A stretch of DNA of 8,785 nt from Woeseia sp. (lineage in GTDB: Bacteria > Pseudomonadota > Gammaproteobacteria > Steroidobacterales > Woeseiaceae), in contig JABIUH010000452.1 of the NCBI GenBank assembly GCA_018701055.1, positions 1-8,785 of the forward strand, written 5' to 3'. The notes under the pieces were generated by a model, which ran no database searches, was not told the origin of the DNA, and was given only the letters and a program-made list of their open reading frames with translations. The translations under genes were made by a program, and so were the position numbers. Numbering within the stretch: position 1 is the first letter of the stretch; each line of letters begins with the position of its first letter. Positions 1-6,055 of the stretch are shown here, one piece after another.

Positions 1-1166
1 CTGCGACGATCGCCTTTAAACAAGCAGAGTTACAACGTCGCCTGGATGCAGCTCAAACCGCTTTGCGAGTATTGCGTGCCGAGTCTCCGCGAGAAGAAGG
101 CAGACACGAATTGTCCGTTATCATGGCATCGGTTCAAGGCCCAATGTTGTCACTCGCGTTAGCGCTAAAAGATTTACTGGATGCCGTCAGTCAGCTGGTG
201 AATTCATCAGCTGATCTCGAGAAATTGCACGATCGATTATTTTCCGTGATCGAGCGACTGGCGTATTTGTCCAGCGATGAATCGTGGGACGGACTGCGTT
301 GGTTGGACGTTACTTCGCGCAGCATTCGTTTGAACCTGACGCCCCTCGATGTTGCTGACACGTTAAGTGGCTTGATCAACGTTAGTCATCAGGCATGGGT
401 ATTTACGTCCGCGACCCTAGCATTAGGTGAAGATTTTTCTCATTTCACGGAGCGCATGGGCATCCAAAGTGTTACGGCCCTCACCTTTCCGAGCCCCTAT
501 GACCTGAGGAAGAACGGTTTGATTTGGTTGCCTCCGAATTTGCCGGCACCTTCCGATCGAGACCATACAACTGAAATGCTGGAGCGCGTACTGCCCTTGC
601 TCGGAAAGACTGCTGGCGGGATGTTTTGTCTGTTCACCAGTCACCGCGCCTTGAATAACGCGCGTAGTTGGTTCAAGACGCGGCGCAAAAGACTCAAGGG
701 GCGACCGCTACTGATTCAAGGTGATGCGCCTCGTGACGATTTGCTGCGCAGGTTTCGTGAACACGGTGACGCTGTTTTACTTGGGACAGGAAGTTTTTGG
801 GAAGGGGTGGATGTGCGCGGTCCGGCCTTAAGTATTGTCGCTATTGATAAACTGCCGTTCGCATCTCCGGCCGATCCGTTAATGATGGCGCGCTTGGAGT
901 TTATTCGTCGCAAAGGCGGCAATGGTTTTATGAGTCACCAATTGCCGCTGGCGGCATTGTCTCTCAAGCAGGGAGCGGGACGACTGTTACGCGACCAAAA
1001 TGACTTTGGTGTTGTCGTGTTATGCGATCCGCGCATTACGTCAAAACAATACGGAAAAATGTTTTTGAGTACGCTCGAGCCAATGCCCGTAACTGATTCG
1101 ATTGCTGAAGTGGGACTTTTTCTTGCTGCCCACGAAAAGGCGAAACCCACGAGGCTTGCGATTTGA
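1..1166 (+). CDS. yoaA: YoaA/DinG-family ATP-dependent DNA helicase, C-terminal part (5' end outside window)
   Basis: The frame is open from the first bases of the window, so only about the last 388 residues are present. This is the second half of an XPD/DinG-like superfamily 2 helicase, which uses ATP to unwind DNA during repair. The visible C-terminal helicase motifs are in order: FTSATL (bases 402-419), a motif IV-like segment with LFTSHRAL (about 630-653), GSFWEGVD (789-812) and the arginine-finger motif QGAGR (969-983), then VVVLCDPRI. The Walker A and B boxes and the Fe-S cysteines would lie upstream, so they cannot be checked. A TTG at 63 is an internal codon, not the start. The stop overlaps the tsaB start, and E. 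coli yoaA also neighbours tsaB, which favours YoaA over DinG proper. I am sure of the family and fairly sure of the subfamily. Confidence 0.88.
   Translation, partial: ATIAFKQAELQRRLDAAQTALRVLRAESPREEGRHELSVIMASVQGPMLSLALALKDLLDAVSQLVNSSADLEKLHDRLFSVIERLAYLSSDESWDGLRWLDVTSRSIRLNLTPLDVADTLSGLINVSHQAWVFTSATLALGEDFSHFTERMGIQSVTALTFPSPYDLRKNGLIWLPPNLPAPSDRDHTTEMLERVLPLLGKTAGGMFCLFTSHRALNNARSWFKTRRKRLKGRPLLIQGDAPRDDLLRRFREHGDAVLLGTGSFWEGVDVRGPALSIVAIDKLPFASPADPLMMARLEFIRRKGGNGFMSHQLPLAALSLKQGAGRLLRDQNDFGVVVLCDPRITSKQYGKMFLSTLEPMPVTDSIAEVGLFLAAHEKAKPTRLAI
1151..1165 (+). promoter_or_regulatory. Ribosome binding site and TTG start of tsaB inside the helicase 3' end
   Basis: GAGG at 1151-1154 lies 8 nt before TTG at 1163-1165. 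The protein read from this TTG begins with the usual TsaB N-terminus (LALDTS), and no ATG gives a better fit. The TTG shares the bases TTGA with the helicase stop codon, so ribosomes finishing the helicase are well placed to restart on tsaB. Confidence 0.65.
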
Positions 1167-1849
1167 ATTTCTTGGCACTCGACACATCCTCGAATGCTTG
1201 TTCCGTCGCGGTGCAAGCGGGCGATCGAATAGTAAACAAGCACGTCGTTGAGGCACGTGTTCATACCCGCATATTGATGCCAATGATTAGTGAGTTGTTG
1301 GAGGAATTCCAACTCAGTGTCGCGGATCTCGATGCCGTTATTCTTGGCAACGGGCCAGGTTCATTTATAGGCGTGAGAATCGGTGCGTCAGTTGCACAGG
1401 GGCTGTGTTTTGGCGCAGGTTTAAAAATTGTACCGATCTCTTCCCTAGCAGTCGTTGCGGCGGAGGTATTTGCAAGCAGCAGTACTAACTACGTTGCCAT
1501 CGCTCAGGATGCGCGTATGGGTGAGTTATATTTTGCTCAATATGAGCGCGGAACAGACGGCGCGCCAGAACTGATTGGAAGTGAAAAAATCGTCGCGGCA
1601 GACGAGACTCAGATAATTCATATGTCTACAGTGATTGCCGGCGGCGGGTGGGACCGACACCCAAATTCATTGACAGGTTTTACGGGCACGGCTACGAAGA
1701 AACTAACGATTTCGGTGCCTGACGCACGGTTTCTTTTACCACTGGGCGTGCCCGCATATTTGAATGGCAAAGGCATCGAGGCGGGGGAGTTGCAGCCCGC
1801 CTATCTACGCACAAAAGTCGCCGAAAAACCGTCTATGAAACGGGGATGA
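1163..1849 (+). CDS. tsaB: tRNA threonylcarbamoyladenosine biosynthesis protein TsaB
   Basis: TsaB is the ASKHA-fold partner of TsaD. With TsaE it helps transfer threonylcarbamoyl from the TsaC product to A37 of ANN-decoding tRNAs in the cytoplasm. TsaB is thought to be a structural partner and not the catalytic subunit. The 228 residues match the usual bacterial length (E. coli about 231). Family signatures are LALDTSS near residues 4-10, the glycine-rich NGPGSFIGVRIG at 63-74 (most homologues have FTG, here FIG), DARMGELYF at 116-124 and the C-terminal QPAYLR at 211-216. The start is TTG, supported by a GAGG site 8 nt upstream and by the N-terminal match. It overlaps the helicase stop by 4 nt and its own stop overlaps the next ORF by 4 nt, so it is probably cotranscribed with both. 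Confidence 0.95.
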   Translation: MNFLALDTSSNACSVAVQAGDRIVNKHVVEARVHTRILMPMISELLEEFQLSVADLDAVILGNGPGSFIGVRIGASVAQGLCFGAGLKIVPISSLAVVAAEVFASSSTNYVAIAQDARMGELYFAQYERGTDGAPELIGSEKIVAADETQIIHMSTVIAGGGWDRHPNSLTGFTGTATKKLTISVPDARFLLPLGVPAYLNGKGIEAGELQPAYLRTKVAEKPSMKRG

Positions 1850-2016
1850 ATGATTCCGTTCGCGAGGTGCTAGAAAACCTTAATGCGATTCACTGCCTGC
1901 CGGTTAATACACGATTCGAAAACAGGGTTGACGCGTTGCGTGCCGCGGTCAGTGAAATTCTAACAAGCCACGGCGACTCGATCGACGACGATCCAGTCGT
2001 GGCGCCCTCAGTCTGA
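1846..2016 (+). CDS. Small hypothetical protein, 56 aa, coupled to tsaB
   Basis: A short ORF starts with ATG at 1846, sharing ATGA with the tsaB stop, and ends at TGA 2014-2016. I do not recognise the protein. It starts MNDSVREVLENLN, is rich in charged and small residues, has one cysteine (residue 17), and shows a probable helix over residues 22-41 (from RFENRVDALRAAVSEIL). The tail is acidic (SIDDDP). There is no signal peptide or membrane segment, so it should be cytoplasmic if made. The only purine-rich stretch before the ATG is CGGGG directly adjoining it, too close to act as a normal ribosome site, so expression would depend on ribosomes leaving tsaB. The exact 4-nt overlap and a length that fits the space before the next gene argue for a real gene. 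A chance ORF of this size remains possible. Confidence 0.45.
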   Translation: MNDSVREVLENLNAIHCLPVNTRFENRVDALRAAVSEILTSHGDSIDDDPVVAPSV

Positions 2017-2072
2017 GGGATTGTCGCGAAATCGAAATCCTATCGTCAGACCGGTCAAGCCGCCGCCGCCGA

Positions 2073-2102
2073 CAGCCTAGCAATGTTGCCATTACTAGGC
2101 TG
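2073..2102. terminator. Hairpin between converging genes, possible bidirectional terminator
   Basis: CAGCCTAG (2073-2080) pairs perfectly with CTAGGCTG (2095-2102). After one mismatch, AAT (2082-2084) pairs with ATT (2091-2093), leaving a six-base loop. It lies between the plus-strand helicase-tsaB unit and the 3' end of the minus-strand porin gene, where terminators for both are expected. Neither side carries a T-tract, so it is not a classical intrinsic terminator. It could instead protect the 3' end of a Rho-terminated transcript. Confidence 0.4.
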
Positions 2103-2128
2103 CATTGGCGCGTCGAATGGCAGCTGGA

Positions 2129-3613
2129 TCAGAAAGATACATCCCACTGCAGGCGTAGCCGATTGTCGGATTCTGATCGACTGACCAATCCGTCTTCCAA
2201 TGACAGATGTGACATATCTAATGTCAATTTGTTGTTGTGCCCGCTAAAAAACCAGTTTGCGCCAAACGTTAACTCTTCTCGCTCGTTTTCGAACGCTCGA
2301 TCAATGCTGTTCGGTTCGTCAACGAACGCGTATCGAACAGCAAGCTCGAGAGGTGCCGGTATCGATGGAAACAAGTTGTGGAAAAAGTAACCAGATTGAA
2401 AATATCCGCCAGTGAGATCGTTTTCTGTGCCGGCACCTCGATCATTTACAGTCTTGCGATGGTATTCCTGCTGTATTGACAGACCGCGGTATTTGAAAGC
2501 AAATTCCTGCACGAACTGATCGACCTCAAATTGATCAGACGTGGCGGCTGCCGCCGAAGTGTAACCATCGAGGTTCCCACAGCCGGAAGAAGACCATCTT
2601 GTGCAACTTCCTTGGGTAGTGGCGCCGCCTATCGCCAAACTACCGGTCGGTCGTTCGGTATATTCAACGTCGGATTGGCGCCAACTCAAATCGCGCCCCA
2701 GGAAATTCCATTGCAGTCTGCCGACGTACATCTTGCCCGTATCGTTATCCCTAACGCCGCGTCCCTCTCCATTGAATACGCCCGCGTAGTAACGCAGGTC
2801 GGCAGGAGTATTTTTGAACAGGTGTCCTCGCAGCTGAATGCCGACTTGGCGATCTATTGTGAACGTCCGGTTAACAATGGAACGCTCAACAAATTGTTGC
2901 CGACCCGATGAGTCACCGCGCTCGCGATTTAGGTCGACTTTCCACTGCCCAACTCGCAGTGTTCCCCAATCCCACTTTGCAACATCGATGCGCCAATCAA
3001 TTACTCTGGTACTTGACGATGAGCTGCTAGAATCCGGATCTCGGCTCGGTTGTAGATCCACTTCAAAGTAGTATTTGAGCCAAGGCTGATAGCCGTGTCC
3101 ACCAATTTTCATACGCAGCCGACGTGGTTCGAAAGTCGATTCACTTTGAGCGTCAAAAGCTGAAATCTGACGCGGGTCGCCGCTGTAAGGACTGGTGTAA
3201 CGTAGTTGCGCCCGCCATTGGAGATTGGTTTGCCAATTTCCATCACGAGTTTCCAGGCGAAAACCGCTACTACCGTAACTTGCTTTGACTGAAGAATCTG
3301 ATTCGATCGCCGACTCAACCGCTTCTGCGACTTTATTGTCGATGCGTTCGTCAATGGCAGCATCGATTTTTGCGGGAGGCTTGTCTGTTACTGGAACGTC
3401 AAAGCCACCAGGATCATTTTGGGGCGCAATGTCTTCGAGGGTAATTATTTCCTTTTGCAGCAATTCAGCATGCTGTGCAGGGGTTATGACCCCGTTCGCG
3501 AGCAGTATGTCTAGTAAGTCCTTGTCGGCTGAGATTGCTGCAGAAGACACCATTAATGTTGCGATCAGAATAAAGGTGTTGACCGCTTTCAGCTGGTTTC
3601 GGCGCGAGGCCAT
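2129..3613 (-). CDS. Outer-membrane porin, OprO/OprP (phosphate-selective porin) family
   Basis: This encodes a 494-residue beta-barrel porin precursor. Residues 1-29 form a Sec signal peptide (basic MASRRNQLK, hydrophobic core, likely cut after ISA). Next comes the short helical segment LLDILLANGVITPAQHAELL (33-52), which I know from OprO/OprP-like porins. A probable coiled coil follows (about 82-104, hydrophobics at 83, 87, 91, 95, 99 and 103), which could help trimer formation. The rest (about 115-494) alternates polar and aromatic strands with charged loops and ends in Phe, the usual C-terminal signal for barrel assembly. A run of seven serines (195-201) and the only two cysteines (337 and 345) fall in probable loops. 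The start is ATG with an AGGAGA ribosome site 8 nt upstream. I see no Pho box upstream, so the family name should not be taken as proof of phosphate uptake. The substrate is unknown. Confidence 0.85.
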   Translation of the reverse strand: MASRRNQLKAVNTFILIATLMVSSAAISADKDLLDILLANGVITPAQHAELLQKEIITLEDIAPQNDPGGFDVPVTDKPPAKIDAAIDERIDNKVAEAVESAIESDSSVKASYGSSGFRLETRDGNWQTNLQWRAQLRYTSPYSGDPRQISAFDAQSESTFEPRRLRMKIGGHGYQPWLKYYFEVDLQPSRDPDSSSSSSSTRVIDWRIDVAKWDWGTLRVGQWKVDLNRERGDSSGRQQFVERSIVNRTFTIDRQVGIQLRGHLFKNTPADLRYYAGVFNGEGRGVRDNDTGKMYVGRLQWNFLGRDLSWRQSDVEYTERPTGSLAIGGATTQGSCTRWSSSGCGNLDGYTSAAAATSDQFEVDQFVQEFAFKYRGLSIQQEYHRKTVNDRGAGTENDLTGGYFQSGYFFHNLFPSIPAPLELAVRYAFVDEPNSIDRAFENEREELTFGANWFFSGHNNKLTLDMSHLSLEDGLVSRSESDNRLRLQWDVSF

Positions 3614-3621
3614 TTTTATTA

Positions 3622-3640
3622 TCTCCTAGAATGTTTCTAG
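3622..3640 (-). promoter_or_regulatory. Porin ribosome binding site joined to an inverted repeat
   Basis: On the minus strand, AGGAGA (3627-3622) lies 8 nt before the porin ATG, a strong Shine-Dalgarno site that fixes the start. Immediately 5' of it, CTAGAA-ACA-TTCTAG (3640-3626) forms a six-base-pair inverted repeat with a three-base loop. The last two stem bases (AG) are also the first two bases of the ribosome site, so folding could slightly mask it. The repeat could equally be a DNA operator. Confidence 0.5.
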
Positions 3641-3733
3641 ACGTGGCCTTAGGTAAGGCGAAATGCTTGCATTCCTAGCGTATGCGATGCGTTTAAGCGC
3701 GGGGCGTACATTACCTATTCTCGGCAATTGTGA

Positions 3734-3760
3734 AAAGTATTTGTCTCGATTTTCTGTCAA
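3734..3760 (-). promoter_or_regulatory. Possible sigma-70 promoter for the porin gene
   Basis: The minus strand has a perfect -35 hexamer TTGACA (3760-3755). The -10 match is poor: TACTTT (3739-3734) at 15 nt spacing, or CTTTTC at 17 nt. Transcription from here would give a leader of roughly 110-120 nt before the porin ATG. The -35 match is good but the -10 is weak, so this may need an activator or be a chance match. Confidence 0.3.
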
Positions 3761-3989
3761 TACCACGTCTAAAAGTGAGTTAGGAGAATATGAGGAGGTC
3801 GACTCCGAGCATGTGGCCGATTCGCGGCTGGGACCTCCATTCGTGGTGGCGGATCCACCGAGCATCATGTGGACAGTAACCATTACGCAGTAACAACTGG
3901 ATTGGATCAAGTTGGCGGTCATGCGAGAAATCCCAGGGAATACGTCATATACATAGTCGATGGACGTGATGTTAGGTGCTCAGACATTG

Positions 3990-3995
3990 TAGAAT
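3990..3995 (+). promoter_or_regulatory. Possible -10 box for dsbB
   Basis: TAGAAT matches the sigma-70 -10 consensus at five of six positions and lies 33 nt before the dsbB ATG, which would give a leader of about 27 nt. No convincing -35 hexamer sits 16-18 nt upstream, and there is no TG extension. The call rests on this hexamer and its location. Confidence 0.28.
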
Positions 3996-4028
3996 CGGTC
4001 GCTGGTTCAACTAGCTGAATAAATTAAA

Positions 4029-4523
4029 ATGACAATTCCGGGTATTCGCACACTAAATTTGGTTGGTTTTTTGAGCTGCGCTGGCCTGATGGCCTATGCA
4101 TTGTATGCGGAGCACGTTTTGTATCTGATGCCGTGTCCGCTATGTGTATTTCAACGCCTTGCCGTCATTTCACTGGGCATCATTTTTCTATTGGTGGCGA
4201 TGCATAATCCAGCTGGAAAAGGGCGCTACGCTTATGCAACTTTACTCTTGTTGGCAGCGGGGGCAGGCGTAAGCGTCGCCGGTTGGCACATATGGATTCA
4301 AAATTTGCCGGCCGATGAGGTTCCATCTTGTGGTCCAGGATTTAACTACATCATGGACACGTTTAATTTTGGCGAAGCATTGCGCATGATCTTCACTGGA
4401 TCGGGCGAGTGCGCGAGTATTGACTGGAGTTTTCTGGGTTTAACGATGCCGACTTGGGTCGTCATTTCCGTTTCCATCATTGCGGTCGCCGGGCTGTGGA
4501 ACAACGTGCGCAAGATTTCATGA
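4029..4523 (+). CDS. dsbB: Disulfide bond formation protein DsbB
   Basis: DsbB is an inner-membrane enzyme that reoxidises periplasmic DsbA and passes the electrons to ubiquinone or menaquinone. The 164 residues fit four transmembrane helices at about 10-27, 43-59, 67-86 and 143-158. The first periplasmic loop holds the CPLC pair (Cys36, Cys39), followed by FQR with Arg43, the position that contacts quinone in E. coli (Arg48). The second loop holds Cys101 (PSCGPG) and Cys128 (GECASIDWSFLGL), the pair that exchanges with DsbA. All four essential cysteines are present, so the enzyme should be active. The ATG has only an AT-rich leader and no clear Shine-Dalgarno site, but the N-terminal length is right. 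It is divergent from the porin gene and converges on dapE, with 7 nt between the stop codons. It appears to be a single-gene transcript. Confidence 0.96.
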   Translation: MTIPGIRTLNLVGFLSCAGLMAYALYAEHVLYLMPCPLCVFQRLAVISLGIIFLLVAMHNPAGKGRYAYATLLLLAAGAGVSVAGWHIWIQNLPADEVPSCGPGFNYIMDTFNFGEALRMIFTGSGECASIDWSFLGLTMPTWVVISVSIIAVAGLWNNVRKIS

Positions 4524-4530
4524 CGTCTAG

Positions 4531-5673
4531 CTAAACTTGGCCGAGCAAACGTTGCAATATTCGCTCGTAGATTTTGCTAAGCAACGGCAAATGTTCGACC
4601 ACCACATTTTCATTTGTCATGTGTATGGTCGCGTTCACAAGGCCGATTTCGATGACGTCTGTTCCATAAGGCGCAATAAAACGTCCATCTGATGTGCCAC
4701 CACCTGTTGATAGTTCCGCGTCGATTGCTGAAATGTCATGAACGGCCTGAACTACCGCATGCATCAGTTTCCCACGCTCCGTCAGGAAGGGTTCGCCCGA
4801 TAGGTGCCAAGAGATTTGGTAGACCACGTTGTGACGTCGCAATACTTTCTCAACTGCATCCTGTAGATCAGCGCTATTCCATTCCGTTGAGTAGCGCAGG
4901 TTGAATTTGGCCTCCAAATTGCCCGGAATGACGTTGTCCGCACCACTGCTACTTTGTAGATGGGCGAATTCGAATGTTGTGGGCGGAAAGTATTCGTTGC
5001 CCTTATCCCAAACAGTTTCGTTCAATTCGGCTAAAGCCGGTGCAAATTGTCGAATCGGATTGTTGGCTAGGTGTGCATAGGCGATGTGCCCCTGTTTGCC
5101 CTGTACCTGAAGTGCGCCAGTCAGCGAACCCCGTCGCCCGATTCGGATGACGTCGCCGGGTGTGTTCTTGCTGGATGGTTCGCCGACGATGCACCAATCA
5201 ATTGCTTCGTTGCGATCGTTCAGCGCCTCGACAACCGCGCGGGTCCCGTTTACGGCCACGCCTTCTTCGTCGCTAGTGATGAGAAAGGCTATGCTGCCGT
5301 CAAAATTCGGATACTGAGCAACAAAACGTTCCGCCGCTGTAATCATGGCTGATAAACCGCCTTTCATGTCGGCAGCCCCACGCCCATACAGTCGTCCGTC
5401 ACGAATTTCCGCTTTAAACGGATCCGAATCCCATTCCTTTAGGTCTCCTGTTGGAACGACGTCCGTGTGACCCGCAAAACAGAGGAGCGGCGTCGTTGCG
5501 CCACGCCTTGCCCAAAGGTTGCTAACTTCGCCGACATTAAGCCTTTCAATGCGGAACCCTGCGGCGGACAGCCGATGTGCAATCAATGTTTGGCAACCCG
5601 CATCTTCAGGCGTAATCGATTGTTTGTTGATTAGCTCAATTGCGAAATGAACGGTGCTGTCGGATGCGTTCAA
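4531..5673 (-). CDS. dapE: Succinyl-diaminopimelate desuccinylase DapE
   Basis: DapE is a cytoplasmic di-zinc hydrolase of the M20 family. It splits N-succinyl-LL-diaminopimelate into succinate and LL-diaminopimelate, giving lysine and the peptidoglycan cross-linking residue. Length (380) and motifs are typical: GHTD with His69 and Asp71, bridging Asp102 in GRGAADMKGG, catalytic Glu136 and zinc ligand Glu137 in SDEEG, Glu165 in GEPS and His351 in HMTNEN. All match the Haemophilus influenzae enzyme with an offset of two residues. The lid/dimerisation domain spans about 180-295. The start is TTG at 5673-5671. An in-frame stop, which is also the stop of the upstream gene, lies nine codons before it, and no ATG, GTG or other TTG intervenes. 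A weak GAG site lies 7 nt upstream. It is the last gene of the map-glnD-yffB-dapE set. Confidence 0.97.
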   Translation of the reverse strand: MNASDSTVHFAIELINKQSITPEDAGCQTLIAHRLSAAGFRIERLNVGEVSNLWARRGATTPLLCFAGHTDVVPTGDLKEWDSDPFKAEIRDGRLYGRGAADMKGGLSAMITAAERFVAQYPNFDGSIAFLITSDEEGVAVNGTRAVVEALNDRNEAIDWCIVGEPSSKNTPGDVIRIGRRGSLTGALQVQGKQGHIAYAHLANNPIRQFAPALAELNETVWDKGNEYFPPTTFEFAHLQSSSGADNVIPGNLEAKFNLRYSTEWNSADLQDAVEKVLRRHNVVYQISWHLSGEPFLTERGKLMHAVVQAVHDISAIDAELSTGGGTSDGRFIAPYGTDVIEIGLVNATIHMTNENVVVEHLPLLSKIYERILQRLLGQV

Positions 5674-5697
5674 TGTTTTGCTCGGTGAGTCAATGAT

Positions 5698-6045
5698 TCA
5701 CTCAATGAGGTCACTATATTGATCTGCAGAAAACCCTACAGTCACTCTGTCACCATTCTCCATGACTGGGCGTTTCAAGAGCGTCGGGTGTTTGACCAAG
5801 AGTTGCACTACATTCTTTTTGTCTACGATGGCGCGTTCTGCTTCCGGTATATTTCGCCAGGTGGTGCTGCGCGTATTCAAGATTTTTTCCCACTCCACAG
5901 ATTTCAACCAGCGTTGAATGTCCTTCTGGGTCAGTCCGTCAACGCGTACGTCATGGAATTCGTATTCAACGTCGTTTGATTCCAGCCACCTGCGAGCTTT
6001 CTTACAGCTGTCACAGTTGGGGATTCCAAATAGCGTTATTCGCAT
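5698..6045 (-). CDS. yffB: ArsC/Spx-family thioredoxin-fold protein, YffB-like
   Basis: This is a 115-residue protein of the ArsC/Spx family, close to E. coli YffB, which is also encoded just upstream of dapE. Family signatures are FGIPNCDSCKKARRWLE (residues 6-22), YEFHDVRVDGL (28-38), LNTRSTTWR (56-64) and KRPVM (91-95). Cys11 is the conserved family cysteine. Arg59 and Arg92 sit where arsenate reductases have functional arginines. Unlike E. coli YffB (CDTI), this protein has a second cysteine at 14, making a CxxC pair as in Spx. The biochemical role of YffB is not settled, and arsenate reduction should not be assumed. I chose ATG 6045 over longer in-frame reads (to 6105) because the family begins here and an AGGA site lies 6 nt upstream. 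The longer start would add a 20-residue tail overlapping glnD. Confidence 0.87.
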   Translation of the reverse strand: MRITLFGIPNCDSCKKARRWLESNDVEYEFHDVRVDGLTQKDIQRWLKSVEWEKILNTRSTTWRNIPEAERAIVDKKNVVQLLVKHPTLLKRPVMENGDRVTVGFSADQYSDLIE

Positions 6046-6051
6046 AGTGTT

Positions 6052-6055
6052 TCCT
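6052..6055 (-). promoter_or_regulatory. Ribosome binding site that fixes the yffB-like start
   Basis: AGGA (6055-6052, minus strand) lies 6 nt before ATG 6045-6043 and overlaps the glnD stop codon TAG (6056-6054). Ribosomes ending on glnD therefore cover the site, which suggests coupled translation. It supports the 115-residue protein over the longer reading frame. Confidence 0.6.

Larger units (their letters stand above)
3614..4028. other. Divergent intergenic region between the porin gene and dsbB
   Basis: This 415-nt stretch lies between two divergent genes and holds no gene I can support. The open frames in it (minus strand 3626-3922, plus strand 3663-3893) give proteins with no recognisable domain and no good ribosome site. 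It contains a possible porin promoter, a possible dsbB -10 box and an inverted repeat at the porin ribosome site. Other items are a near-palindrome AATGC-TT-GCATT (3662-3673), a short hairpin GGTGG-CGGAT-CCACC (3845-3859) and two direct copies of CAGTAAC (3874-3880 and 3888-3894). Any of these could be an operator, but none matches a regulator site I can name. Confidence 0.6.

Noticed and set aside
935..1312. Long minus-strand ORF across the helicase-tsaB junction
   Set aside because: It is antisense to two well-supported genes and its product shows no family features.
2531..2911. Plus-strand 126-codon ORF inside the porin gene
   Set aside because: It is antisense to the porin coding sequence, and the porin frame has clear signal peptide and barrel features.
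3754..3773. Possible Pho box for the OprO/OprP-like porin
   Set aside because: CTGTCAA at 3754-3760 resembles one half-site, but the segment four bases later matches the second half-site at only three of seven positions, and it is on the wrong strand for the porin.
3663..3893. Plus-strand 76-codon ORF in the intergenic region
   Set aside because: It overlaps the previous ORF on the other strand, resembles no family, and its downstream gene dsbB has its own plausible -10 box.
3626..3922. Minus-strand 98-codon ORF upstream of the porin gene
   Set aside because: The product has no recognisable domain, covers the probable porin promoter and leader, and has no clear ribosome site. It looks like a chance open frame.
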